This document shows, one piece after another, positions 34,870 through 45,584 of a stretch of 64,000 nucleotides of DNA. Positions within the stretch are counted from its first letter, which is position 1; each line of letters begins with the position of its first letter. The notes beneath the pieces are model-generated. The model was not told where the DNA came from, searched no databases, and saw only the letters and a program-made list of their open reading frames with translations. Origin of the DNA: Toxonevra muliebris (taxonomy: Eukaryota; Arthropoda; Insecta; Diptera; Pallopteridae); the NCBI GenBank assembly GCA_963691655.1, contig OY829328.1:27671890-27735889 (forward strand), read 5' to 3'. Position numbers and translations under genes: made by a program.

Positions 34870-35440
34870 TTTTAATAATAAGATAGCATACTTTTGGGGT
34901 TCTATTTACCACCCTTCACCGGGCGGTACTAAAGTTTAACTTGGCAACCACAATATTTACATACTAAATAAAAAAAGTGCCGTACACTTTTAGAACCCTA
35001 TTTTTAATATTAAAAAGATCACCCTAATCTGTTTATTCTAATAATAAGACAGCAAACTTACGGAGTGCAATTCACCACCTTTCATCAGGCGGTATATTTT
35101 TAGGGTCCTAATTTTATATTAAAAATTCACCTTTTTTAATGTTTGTCAGATGAGTAAGAATACTTTCGGAGTGCGATTCACCATTCTCCACCTCACGGTA
35201 CAAACAAAATAATAAATGTGCGGAATACTTTTAGGGTTAAAATATTAATATTAAAAATGTAATTCAATTCAACATAACCACCACCATATTTACATTCAAA
35301 CATACTTTCAGGGTCCTATTTTTAATATTAAAAATTCACTCTTCTTAATCTTTTATACTAATAATAAGACAGCATACTTTCGGGGTAAGATTCATCACCC
35401 TCCACCTAGCGGTACGAAAGTTTGACATAACCGGCACTAC
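34870..35440 (+). repeat. Diverged tandem repeat of two alternating submotifs
   Basis: Submotif A (AATAATAAGACAGCATACTT, then TCGGGGT, ATTCACCACC, GGCGGTAC) occurs near 34872, 35040, 35150 and 35352. Submotif B (AGGGTCCTATTTTTAATATT then AAAAATTCAC) occurs near 34989, 35098, 35232 and 35310. Spacing is irregular (about 110-200 bp) and copies differ by many substitutions, so the array is old. No coding is associated. Confidence 0.7.
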
Positions 35441-36281
35441 ATTTATTTATTTATACACAAACTTATAAACTTACTCATACTATGAAACCTCTCACAACAC
35501 CGACGTGACACTTAATTTTAATTTCTATCAATCCCCACTCCCCACTCTAAAGGAATATATCAGAGCATATATGTAAGTATCACATATGGCCAAAAAAACA
35601 AACATCAAAAAAAGATAATGTATTTTTTGTTTAAATAGCTAAATATTTCAATTTTCGTATGGCAATAGCTAACGCGTTTGTGCTGACGACCATTTAATGT
35701 CAAAAAGTAATTTGTGGCACAAAAAAAAAAAAACAGAAAAACAAAAAAGCGACAGAATCAACAAGAACAAAAATAAAGCAAATATCGAAGGAAATCATTT
35801 AAAAATTAATTGAGTGGAAAATCTGTTTGACACTGATATTTTACAGTGATGTGATTATCTACGAGAATGTTCGGTGAAAAATCATAGGAATCAAGAAGAA
35901 TGAATCGAGTTGAAAATTATCAACGAGAGAAACAAGGCACGCGTTTGTGTGCATGTATCTTTATACGCGAATCATTTACACAATTTATGTAGGTATTTTT
36001 TCATGTCTTCTCCTACATACACACAAGGAAAAATACCATGAAATTAGCAGTATTTCCTTCGTAACTTAATAGTTAGCTAGTTAGTTATTGACCCTAAACC
36101 TGAGAATTCGATATGGAACAAATTCTCTCAGCAGGGATCAAGATGTAGAAGTGTCAGAAACTGATGAACTAATTAATTACTAAAAGTACTATTGATTAGA
36201 TAAATAGTCTTTACACTAGCTGACTAGTCTTCTGACCCTTAGTTACTAGGCATCTTTATATCTTTGTGAATATTTGTTTGT
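35441..36281. other. Gene-free stretch
   Basis: No gene. Positions 35721-35780 are A-rich and purine-biased, but no coding frame or splice-bounded exon could be assigned. Confidence 0.4.
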
Positions 36282-36366
36282 ATCGGCGTTAAACTGTAGG
36301 TCCAACCATGTAGTATCACAATGGGCCATTCAGGCCTAAGTGTGTCTCTGGACAGCCACTCCAACC
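36282..36366 (+). mobile_element. 5'-truncated SINE fragment
   Basis: This is the 3' end of the SINE seen at 30565-30874, in opposite orientation: CGGCGTTAAACTGTAGGTCC, ATCACAATGGGCC, TTCAGGCCTAAGTGTGTCTC and CAGCCACTCCAACC. The tRNA-like head is absent and the AACCT tail is reduced to one unit. Confidence 0.75.
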
Positions 36367-37028
36367 AAGCAAATTCTTAAATGGCGAAACGGATTCAAAC
36401 AAAATTTTAAAACGATATTTCAATGAAAGAGCATATGAGGGCGAGATTTACTGATTGGGCGTCTCAACTCAGATGCAACCAAAATAATTTAACTTGGAAA
36501 TCATTTAAGGAACGATCATTAAATTACATTTACGAAAAAATTATTAATCCCAATCACTCGACAGAAAGCGGACGAGATTGTTTTTTTTTGATTAGGCATG
36601 GCAATAACTACTAGGCTACGGAGAATAGGACCAGTTTCTTTATAAGAGGGTTAACTTCCAAGCCGTTGTCTTTTGCTTAGGTGAATATTATTCTCCGAGT
36701 ATATTCAATATTCTCACTGAAAATTAGCCAAAAATTTGCCAATAGCAATAAATTTTTTTAAATTTGTTTATCCTGCTAAGTCATCTCAGTGCCATGCATA
36801 TTAGTATGTAGTATTAGCATGTAGTTGTCGTACTAATGAGAATGACTAGACCCACATGGAAACGGGTGTCATTCATATTTGAAAGACGTGGCAGGCAATG
36901 TATAAAGGATAACACTAACTTTTTTTTTTGCGAATTTTAAGGTTTTTCCGAGAAATTTAATTGAAAAAATAAGTTTTTATGGAAATCAGAGTACCTGCGC
37001 TAACTTATGATTTATAGTGGAAGGTGGG
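36367..37028. other. Gene-free stretch
   Basis: No gene is supported; a 63-codon frame at 36423-36614 has no recognisable features. Confidence 0.4.
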
Positions 37029-37036
37029 CCCGGCAT

Positions 37037-37787
37037 CAGGGCCGTAGCCAGAAATTTTTTTCGAGGGGGGTTTTCATTCAAAGAAAATATTCATAAATAA
37101 TTTTTATCAAACTGATTTTTAAATACAATAAATTAAATCGATGATACATTTGATGGACCCTATAAAATTAAAATTTTAGGAAAAAATTTCCGAATGGCCA
37201 AAAGTGACAAAAAATTCACAGAATAATCAAATTAAATTTTTTTAAAAAAATATTATTCAATGTGCAATCTAATGCATTTTTTTTATTGTGAAGGACATAA
37301 TTTCATTAACTCATTGACTTTCCACTACTGATGATGTACCCAACCTCAAAAAATTACCAAAAATAGTAGAGGCTCATTTTTTTCAAATGATCATCATTTA
37401 GAATTTGAGCCATTATCAATGATAAGGAACCCGAATGAGGTTGAGATCTTTCGTGGTGCTATGCGTTAAAAAATTAATTATATTTTAAGATTGCCTCCTA
37501 AACTGCTTGGGTTTTGCTAATAAGATAGAGTTTTTGCGAAAGAATTTTTCACGTTGAACACGAATCTGAGGTCAAAAGTTTCCCATCACGTCACGTTTTA
37601 GGAAAAAAATGGGGTTCAAGCAAGTCTAATTTTACAAGGATCCGATAATTTTTTCTATTTTTAAACTTTTCAAACTGATTCAAGACGAAACTTTAAATCA
37701 AAAACAGTGAACATGAAAAACTATGAATGCAGGAGTGCTCAGTATCACGGAACCCCAAAAACCTCCCCCCCCCTAAATACGGCCTTG
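37037..37787. mobile_element. hAT-type non-autonomous element with perfect 8-bp duplication
   Basis: Termini CAGGGCCGTAGCCAG (left) and CAAGGCCGTATTTAG (inverted right), each followed inward by a G-run, are flanked by a perfect CCCGGCAT duplication (37029-37036, 37788-37795). The 751-bp interior has no transposase. Confidence 0.85.
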
Positions 37788-37795
37788 CCCGGCAT

Positions 37796-38144
37796 TGTAG
37801 GTAAACCCAACACCCCACATTATCTCGTGAACGGTAAAGGACCGTATGAGTTGTTGTAGGTGTTATTAGTCACACACAATTTGGTAGGAATCTAAAATTT
37901 TATAATTTAATTTAATTTGTCCCTGTTACAGGGCATTTAATGTTTCGTCAAATGCAAATCAATCTTAAAATACCAATAACTTCGTGTAAAAAATGTAAAC
38001 TAAAGCTATTGATAAAAGTAAAATAAAAATATATTTATGCTTTTCTTTGTTTTTTTTCACAGTTAGAATGCTTCTTTTTTCAAGAACTGTTTTGTTGGAG
38101 AGGTTTTTGCCGTTGTACCGCGACCTGCAGGATCTATTGTATAT
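37796..38144. other. Gene-free stretch
   Basis: Nothing recognisable between the hAT element and the LINE fragment. Confidence 0.4.
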
Positions 38145-38650
38145 CTTCTCTATCTAGTCTAATATCTACCTAGAGTACCACACCCAGGTATCTTCCTAAA
38201 GAATTTTAGTATTGCTCCCGAATCTATGGATGCTAGTTCTGTGCTGGGCACTTGGCACAATACTCAGACATTAAACTCTTTTGTGGAACAATGTTCCACA
38301 CTGAGCTAAAATGTGTTCTGGTAATTCATCTTCCTGCAAAACCTACATATTGAGCTTTCCTCAACCACTATTTTACAAAGGTGTCCTCTGAGCCCGCAGT
38401 GCCCAGTCAGAATGCGTATCTATTCTTATAATAGTTACCTAGAATCGCTTTGAATTGCCTTAGTCCCAGAAGATTGGTAAAGAATTCTTGCCTCTTGTTC
38501 CTCTCTTCATGCTTGAGTAATTACCTGATTACGCTATCTCCTATTCCACAGACAAAAATGGAATCCTACGTATTCAGGGACCCAATACAGAACGATTTTA
38601 TTGTTCTTGCCCAGTTGATTGAATGAATGTCACCATTCAGTAATAATACT
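38145..38650 (-). pseudogene. RNase H-type LINE remnant
   Basis: On the minus strand, from 38650: LNQLGKNNKIVLYWVPEYVG (RNase H end; the usual WVPGHxG is degraded), then ARILYQSSGTKAI, then RILTGHCGLRGHLCKIVVEE, SSICRFCRKM and the LSVEHC segment, i.e. the post-RNase H LTGHxxLxxHLxxIG ... CRxC domain. Frameshifts and stops are frequent. It belongs to the same broad LINE type as 30055-31099 and 63740-64000 but to a distinct family. Confidence 0.7.
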
Positions 38651-39770
38651 TAACGTACATACTATTTATTCAGTGCTGTATCCATACGCCAGTAAAAATT
38701 TATAAAAGTAAAAGTTATTATTATTTCTGACACTATTTATAAGTTTTGCTATTATTTTTCAAAAATAAAATTCTTACGCATCCTTGCACAGCTTCAATTG
38801 TGCACTGCTCGCTCATTCATTCTTTATTTGCGCAGTGTGTAAGTTCAGAGCGCTTTAACAAAAATGAGTTTTACGCCTTCATAAACATTGCAGTAGTTCT
38901 TCATTCTTGGATTTACTTTTCTTTTCTTTTTTTTTTCCATTCATACAAAATGTAAGTGCGTAAATAGTGTACGAAAGTCAAATAATACAATGTGGCAGTG
39001 TTTTTCTTTCCAATGGAATGAATGGCTGAAACTTTTCTTACTCCATTCCAATGCTGCACAAAATTCATTTAACCACATCATAATACATATACGTTGTTTG
39101 TATTGTATTTTATCAGCAGTGCATTAACAAAAGAAAAAAGTTTGTTGTAAAAAGTATACAGAAGAATTCAACTTATGATTTTGTGTAACTATTTTGTTAT
39201 GTATTATTCAATTTCAATTTTACTTGAAATGTTAGGCAAGGTTTGATTAAATCAGTCCATCATAGAGGGTTTCTTCTTGTTATATATTTTAATTTAATAT
39301 ACTTGTAGTTATTGTTATTTTAATTATTTGTTATTATTAATTATATTTTTTTCCCCCCACCCCCCCTCAAAATTTTTGAATTTCAATATTTTTTCTAGAT
39401 TCTGCCAACAATTTTGAATGAACGAATTTCACGTTTTAGGGAATGAGCGAACGATTAACCACCATTAAACCTTTTCGTTCTGGGCTACAGTCTGCACAAA
39501 TGCTGCAGAGATGATTGAAGTGCTTAAGGACAGTATCGAAGCCGTTAAATGCGAAATAGAGTCTATGAAAACATCATGTAAAATTTCCTCAAAAAAATAA
39601 TCGTCCGTAAGAAGTGCGGAGGTATCTCTCGCAAAAAACTATTGCAGATTCAAATTCAGCGACCCCAAAAACATCACAACCCATCCACTTTGGAGATGGG
39701 TGAAAAATAGTGTTATCAAACTTTCTCCTACCGTAAAATAAAAAAATTAGGATGAAAAACACTGTACAAC
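38651..39770. other. Gene-free stretch
   Basis: No gene. Around 39490-39600 a short frame reads TNAAEMIEVLKDSIEAVKCE, a coiled-coil-like segment ending at a stop; it could be a retroelement ORF1 scrap. Positions 39652-39681 share TTCAGCGACCCCAAAAACAT with 10706-10735. Confidence 0.35.
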
Positions 39771-40582
39771 AACTTTTTGCAAAGTTGTTGCAACATAAGT
39801 AGAAACAAGTGGATGTGAAAGAGGGCCATATACTGACCAACTTTCCCCACTAGAATCATATTCTAGAGGGTCTACAAAATTTTTTAAATGCGATTGATTT
39901 CTGGTAGGTAGCTGGCCGATTTTGATAAATTTATTTGTTTGAAAGTTTCGATGTGTACTGGTCGAAAATGCATTCAAACATCCAAATCGAATATTCCGTT
40001 CCGAAATTATGATTTCTTAAAGCAATCATACGTGTTCATTTTATATTTTCCATTAAATATACAAAAATACAAAATAAATTATGCTTAGCCGTCTACATTT
40101 TTACAGGCCCTCTGCTTGAAGCAATGATAATTTTAGAACGGAATATCCGATTTGGATGTGTGTGTACATTGTCGACAAGTACACGTTAAGACCTTTCCAA
40201 CAAACATGGTCTTTCTGACCAAGGTAGCTCCTCAAAAAAATCAATCGCTTTTAAAAATTTTTTTTACAGACTTTAGAACAGCTTTTCTCACCCAGTGGTA
40301 TGTAAAGCCTGCAAAGGTGGTACGCTAGCAGATAACAGACGGCAAAAGAAATAAGCGATAGCTGAGTTTTATTAAAAATCTGTTGCATGTTTATCGGTAT
40401 TTATTACTAACTACGCTACAGTTTTGGTGGGCATAAAGTACACAAAGCACAGTCTTTTTAGTTCTGTGGGATGCGTTTGATTCACATTGTACATTGATGG
40501 TACTCGAAAAAATAGGGGAAAGTAACTCAGTATATAGCCCTCTTTCACGCCCACTTGTTTTCATTCATGCTGCAAAAAGTAG
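39771..40582. repeat. Long imperfect inverted repeat (foldback)
   Basis: The left arm 39771-40028 pairs with the right arm in two blocks: 40123-40262 (AGCGATTGATTTTTTTGAGG and ACATCCAAATCGGATATTCC in inverted reading) and 40515-40582 (ACAAGTGGGCGTGAAAGAGG in inverted reading). The right arm carries about 250 extra bp (40263-40514) that the left lacks. The loop is about 95 bp. No coding or target duplication was found. Confidence 0.7.
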
Positions 40583-41077
40583 CAGACTTTGTAATTAAAG
40601 ATAAGTATGGCAGAACAGTGAATTTATACTCAATAATTTGTTAAATATTGGCGAAACCTAATAAATTATGGATTACTAAGATAATGCAAAAGTCAAAAAA
40701 TCAGTGGATTTGCGTAGGTACTGATTTCAAAAGTAGTTGCAAATTTCTACTAGTAAAAAATTTTTACTTGCAAGAATTTTTAGTTGCCGACTGAGTGGGA
40801 GAAAAAATATTGGTGAAATAAAAATGATTTAAACAAATTATAATTACAGCAGCAAGTGCAGCAGCCCGCAAAGAAATGGCATCTGAATATAAAGTAATTT
40901 ATTAATTGCACATTTCAGTGCTATTTTCTATATGAAGGTCTTTGGAGAGAACTTTACTTCAATTTGGGATAATACCATTTTCATTATTTTATTTAATTTA
41001 CAGAAATCGCAACAGCACAATATTTTTTCCGCTAAAAATTAGCTATTAAAACAATCGATCAGCTGTTTACTTGCTAG
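40583..41077. other. Gene-free stretch
   Basis: Nothing recognisable; AT-rich. Confidence 0.4.
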
Positions 41078-41085
41078 TTTCTACT

Positions 41086-41556
41086 CACGGTTGCCACTTT
41101 GGTACAATTCTACCAAAACTGCTAAATTTTTTTCCATTGGTACATGTTTTTCAAATTTGGTACATTCTGTGGGCAAAGTTGGCTTTCATAGTAATCAAGA
41201 ATTGTAAACATATTTTCAAAATACTTTACCAATTAGAAAATTTTTCAGACTTAGCAATTTTTTGGCAAAAAGTAAGTTATATTAAAAATGGAGTAGACGA
41301 AATGTGGTTTGAAGAATTGACTAAAATTTATATTCATGTTAATGAGCTAATGCTAAAAGAAAATTTTTTGACTTGAGTCTAATAAAAAAAAACAATTAAG
41401 GAATAAATTACAATTCAATACTCTTACTAATGTACTGACAAAAAGTTCTTAATAAAGTTATTTATTCGATATGAAAAAAATGGTAAATTTTTTCCCCATT
41501 TGGTAAATTTTTTTGAAAATATTGGTACAAAATAAAATGAGCAAGTGGCAACCGTG
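41086..41556. mobile_element. Short DNA transposon with perfect 8-bp duplication
   Basis: Termini CACGGTTGCCACTTTGG (left) and CACGGTTGCCACTTG (inverted right) are flanked by a perfect TTTCTACT duplication (41078-41085, 41557-41564). GGTA(C/A)A words recur near both ends. An uninterrupted plus-strand frame of about 100 codons runs through most of the 471 bp but shows no known domain. The 8-bp duplication points to hAT or a P/Merlin-like group. Confidence 0.85.
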
Positions 41557-41564
41557 TTTCTACT

Positions 41565-43044
41565 ACTTTTCTGTTGTCTCTTTGCGAGAATTCTTTTCTC
41601 AATCTTTCTTTTACTCTCTCGCTGCAAGTTTTTACTAGGAAAGTACATGAACAGACCTAATGAAAATTCAGGTTATATGGAAAGCGTCCCGCCCTTTTTT
41701 TTCAATCCCTCCCACATTATCAGTATTATCCGATTAGTTCGTTAACCGTTTCTGAGTTTTGTTCGTTTGCAAAAGTTATTATTTCAAGATTCCATCTCTG
41801 ATGCGCAATTGAGTTGGCCTTGGTCTCCACTAGCGAGCATCCTTTTATTTGATGTGCTTGCATATTTAGTTAGTACAAAATTTCAATGACCTTGCACCAG
41901 CAAATTTTTTTGTCAAGATTTTTTTTTATAATGTAAGATCAAACAAACTCCGATGCTTGATATAGCATACTCAACGACCCACTGACGAAAATTAGTGCTT
42001 GAGCAAAACTTTCCCCACATAAAAATAATTACCATGAATGCTGCAATATGATAGTAAAACACTTGCCCAGCCTACATATGATGTAAATTTCAATAGCTTT
42101 TGACTTTAACCACAATAAAAACCAATTCATTTCTTAGTTACATAATTGAAGTAGCAATAATTGACTTAATTCCGATATATGAATTTCGATGCTGCTGCAT
42201 GAAGTGTACAAAATAGAGTAACGAAATACAAATCACCGTTAGTAGATGGGGTTATTAAGTTTTTGTTGTTATTATTGTTGTTATCGGAGTTATACAACAA
42301 GTGTGAATTAAGTGCTCTAGCTAAAAGCGATTTTTGTTACGTCGCATGATTACGATGGTTTTTATGAATCAAAGTTGCTGCTACTGAGGATGGTGTTTTC
42401 GTTTGTTGCTGCTCTTTTTCCGTTTTTGTGGCAGTCATTCACAAATTTACTGAATGGCGGAATAATCGTTCATAACAATCTGCAAACTTGATACCGCAGA
42501 GCCACAGAGTTCATGAATAATTTGAAGAGCTCCAGCTGAAAGCTGAGTGCCTCCGGGGTGGTGCGCGCTAACCAAAAATTCCACTCTGCATGTATATGAC
42601 ATTCCCCAAGCAGTGGAAGTGGGTGAAACAAAAAAACAAAACCAAAACAAATATAAACAAAACCACTTTACATATAAATTTAAATACAAACAAAAGTTTT
42701 ATTTTGTACAATTTACAAGTTATTTTTTCTTATAAATATTAATTAATACGATACGAAGTAAAAATAAAATATAATTTATGTGAAATAATGTGATTTTGTG
42801 TGTTGATATGGAAATTTGGCATGGAATGCGGCGAACGGTCCCAGTAAATGGGTGCGTGAATTCGTCTTTTTTGTGTGTATGGATGACGACGATAAACGCC
42901 GGACAATGCATTGATGTGCTGATGTTTTTTCATAAGTGGACTAGAATAAATATGCTTACAGTCTATAACTAGGCAAAGCATATTTATGCGCGCTTAAACT
43001 TAAACTTTGGGGTAGTTGTTAATGGCTTCTTCAAAATAAGCTCT
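41565..43044. other. Mostly gene-free stretch
   Basis: Downstream (minus strand) of the Gly-rich gene and expected to include its 3' UTR near 42980-43044. A separate coding-like minus-strand segment at 42450-42570 is listed on its own. Confidence 0.4.
42450..42570 (-). CDS. Possible last coding exon, function unknown
   Basis: After an acceptor-like TTTTTGGTTAG (ending near 42571) the minus strand reads HHPGGTQLSAGALQIIHELC then GSAVSSLQIVMNDYSAIQ and a stop at 42449-42447. Composition is far more protein-like and GC-balanced than the surrounding DNA. No family is recognised and no upstream exon was found. It could equally be a fragment of an unknown repeat. Confidence 0.25.
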
Positions 43045-44622
43045 TCATTTCCCCCAGCCACCAGATGCCGACCAGCCGCCGCTTCCACTGGAACCATACG
43101 AAGAACCGCCACCTGATTGCCAGCCTCCCCCACCCCCTGATGCTGGTGTGTAACTATAGCCTCCACCGCCACCGCCTGAGCTATGCCCGCTGGAAGAACC
43201 TGCTGCCGCCGCAATGGCAGCTAAACTAGCTTCATCATGACCACCGCCGCCACCGCTTGCGCCATAGCCGCCGCCGCCGTAACTACCACCACTATACGAA
43301 CTGCCACTTGATGCTGCTGCAATAGCAGCAATCTTGCCAGCATCGTCATGGCCACCGCCATAACCGCTGCCGCCATAGCTGCTACCACCGCCATAGCCGC
43401 CGCTTCCATGTGAATCACCTGCACTGGCTGCAAGTGCAGCAATGTTAGCAACTGCATGGGAACCGCTGTCACCACCGCTGCTATAGCCTCCGCCGCCATA
43501 ACCACTACTTCCGTGAGAGGAACTACCCGCAGCTGCTGCTACCGCCGCAATTTGTGCATGATCGTGTCCACCGCCATATCCACCACCGCCGCCGCTGCTA
43601 TAACCTCCATCATAACCACCTCCACCATGTCCACTATCGCCTGCTGTTGCCGCAAGTGCTGCAATATTGGCTATCCCATGCGAACTACCGCCACCTCCGC
43701 TGTGCCCTCCGCCATAACTATATCCGCCGCCGCCTCCATGACCACCACTCTCTTTAATCACTGCATAAGTGTCAACGTGTGAAGAACCACCGCCATGCCC
43801 GCCACTATAACCACCACTGCCGCCATAGCCACCACCGCCTCCATGACCGCCAGCATCAGAAATCAGTAGTGTGTGCGAAGTGCTACCACCATGACCGCCT
43901 CCATAGCCGCCGCCACCTCCATGACCACCACCATGACCACCACCATGACCACCACCATGGCCACCACCATGACCGCCAGCATCAGCTACAATTATGGTCT
44001 CATGACCACCGCCATGTCCACCTCCATAACCACCACCACCGCCTCCATAGCCGCCGCCGCCTCCATGACCATGCCCACCTGCATCACTGATTAAACCGCC
44101 GCCAAGCAATCCTCCGGTCAGTGGCCCAATAATATCGCCGTGACCTCCACCACCGCCATGCCCGCCACCATGACCACCACCATAACCACCACCGCCTCCA
44201 TGGCCACCACCGCCGTGGCCGCCTGCATCAGCAATGATTAAAGTTTCGTGTCCACCGCCATGACCACCACCTCCTCCATATCCGCCACCTCCATGACCAC
44301 CACCGCCGTATCCGCCACCGCCATGACCACCTGCATCAGCAATGATTAAAGTTTCGTGTCCGCCGCCATGACCACCACCTCCTCCATGACCGCCACCTCC
44401 ATGACCCCCACCTCCATGACCGCCACCACCGCCACCGTGCCCACCAGTTTCATCAATGATTATCGTATCGTGACCCCCACCGCCGCCGCCATGTCCACCA
44501 CCGCCGCCTCCATGGCCACCGCCATAATCCTCTGGCAGATGAATTCGTATGTGTACATGCTCCCTGCCAAATGTCGGCTTGCCGCTTACTGTACCGCCAC
44601 TAGCGATCAATAAAACGCCCAA
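43045..44622 (-). CDS. Gly/His-rich secreted structural protein, exon 2
   Basis: This is the main exon (525 codons) of a two-exon gene. It starts right after an acceptor (pyrimidine tract, then ATAAATGTAG at 44632-44623) and joins the six codons of exon 1 in frame. The joined N-terminus, MAKFFILGVLLIASGG, is a signal peptide with likely cleavage before KPTFG. A short non-repetitive segment (EHVHIRIHLPEDY) follows, then about 490 residues of GGGHGGG/GGGYGGG repeats. Short hydrophobic/acidic spacers punctuate the repeat: HDTIIIDETGG, HETLIIADAGG (twice), HETIIVADAGG and HTLLISDAGG. In the C-terminal half Ser/Tyr replace His and Ala-rich spacers such as IANIAALAATAGDS appear. The C-terminus is GGWSASGGWGK. 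This resembles Gly-rich cuticle or other extracellular-matrix proteins; the exact family is not recognised. Codon use is GC-rich, unlike its surroundings. Confidence 0.85.
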   Translation of the reverse strand: MGVLLIASGGTVSGKPTFGREHVHIRIHLPEDYGGGHGGGGGGHGGGGGGHDTIIIDETGGHGGGGGGHGGGGHGGGGHGGGGGHGGGHETLIIADAGGHGGGGYGGGGHGGGGYGGGGGHGGGHETLIIADAGGHGGGGHGGGGGYGGGHGGGHGGGGGHGDIIGPLTGGLLGGGLISDAGGHGHGGGGGYGGGGGGYGGGHGGGHETIIVADAGGHGGGHGGGHGGGHGGGHGGGGGYGGGHGGSTSHTLLISDAGGHGGGGGYGGSGGYSGGHGGGSSHVDTYAVIKESGGHGGGGGYSYGGGHSGGGGSSHGIANIAALAATAGDSGHGGGGYDGGYSSGGGGGYGGGHDHAQIAAVAAAAGSSSHGSSGYGGGGYSSGGDSGSHAVANIAALAASAGDSHGSGGYGGGSSYGGSGYGGGHDDAGKIAAIAAASSGSSYSGGSYGGGGYGASGGGGGHDEASLAAIAAAAGSSSGHSSGGGGGGYSYTPASGGGGGWQSGGGSSYGSSGSGGWSASGGWGK

Positions 44623-44714
44623 CTACATTTATAAAACAACAACAAAAAAAGAAAAAGTTCGTTAATCTCTTTTTAAAATCCAATTTCCATTTGCAATGCA
44701 CAAAATATACGCAC
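44623..44714 (-). other. Intron 1 of the Gly/His-rich protein gene (phase 0)
   Basis: A 92-bp intron with donor GTGCGT (44714-44709) and acceptor TGTAG (ending 44623), preceded by a T-rich tract. It splits the signal peptide after Ile6, a common arrangement in insect cuticular protein genes. The join preserves frame and creates a continuous hydrophobic core, which is the main support. Confidence 0.75.
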
Positions 44715-44732
44715 AATAAAAAATTTCGCCAT
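44715..44732 (-). CDS. Gly/His-rich secreted protein, exon 1 (start codon)
   Basis: Six codons, MAKFFI, starting at ATG 44732-44730 in the context CTAAAATGG, followed directly by the GTGCGT donor. It supplies the first half of the signal peptide, completed by LGVLLIASGG from exon 2. Chosen because exon 2 alone has no ATG before the hydrophobic stretch. Confidence 0.75.
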
Positions 44733-44896
44733 TTTAGCTCCAAGCGAAAAACAAAATATAATTAAAAAACAACAACTAGTCACACTTTTTGCCAGGAATC
44801 AGTCTCAGTCTCACAACACCTTTTCGCCTTCCGGAATGGTGGTGAATCCGTTCAATGTTAAACTGCAAATGATACGCCATCTGACATAGTGCAGCG

Positions 44897-44903
44897 TTTT
44901 ATA
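44897..44903 (-). promoter_or_regulatory. TATA box of the Gly/His-rich protein gene
   Basis: TATAAAA on the minus strand lies about 165 bp upstream of the start codon. About 31-34 bp downstream of it is TATCATTT, a fair match to the insect initiator (TCAKTY), giving a predicted start near 44870. A TATA-driven, short-intron layout is usual for abundantly expressed cuticle genes. Confidence 0.55.
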
Positions 44904-45584
44904 CACACAACGGGATGTTATGTAAGCGCCCGAATGAAAATGAAACCGAACTGAAACAACTAAAAAGCGAGGAGTGCGGGCACGCGCTGTCGTTGCCGCT
45001 GCTGCTGCGCCGAAAATCATAAATGAAAAAGCCACCATCGTACCAAGATCTTCCATAGTGTTGCTGCTGCTTGATACCACCGTTGTGTTGTTGTTGCTAC
45101 TTGCTACCACACGACCAAAGCTACTACTGCTGCCGGTGCTGCTGCTACTACAACTATTACTACCACTACCGTTACAGCAGAGGCTGGTCCAGCGGTAGCA
45201 GCAGCAACAGCATGTTGTAAGGTTTCACGTAATCAACAAAAGCAGCATGGATACATTCATATATGCATGCATGGTGACCTTTTGTGCCTAGCTCACTCTC
45301 TTTCTCTCTTTTCCCCTTTTTTATCTTCCGCTCAGCCTTTCTTCGGTGGCTCTCTCCTAAAATGAGCCCAAATATATTAGCGTAAAGTTTGCTTTTCGCC
45401 GACAGTCAAGCATTATTTTAAGGAAGCATTCAATCTTATTATAGCTACACCAATTTCCCAGCCATCATCATACAAAATCAATATTTATCTTATACCCCCT
45501 GGAGTCATAAATTTTCTATATTCAGCTAATATTTTTGTATATCTTGAACTCTTTGCATTTTCTTCTTTTTTTTTAATGTAACAG
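44904..45584. other. Upstream region of the Gly/His-rich gene with trinucleotide tracts
   Basis: Rich in GCTGCTGC, TACTACT and CAGCAGCAAC tracts between 44990 and 45215; open frames here on both strands are products of these repeats. It presumably contains regulatory DNA for the minus-strand gene. Confidence 0.4.

Noticed and set aside
44356..44613. Thr/Ala/Met-rich frames antisense to the Gly/His-rich exon (also 43456-44094)
   Set aside because: These are mirror frames of the GGH-encoding repeat and have no independent support.
44811..45110. 99-codon minus-strand frame overlapping the promoter of the Gly/His-rich gene
   Set aside because: It runs through the TATA box and trinucleotide tracts; simple-sequence artefact.
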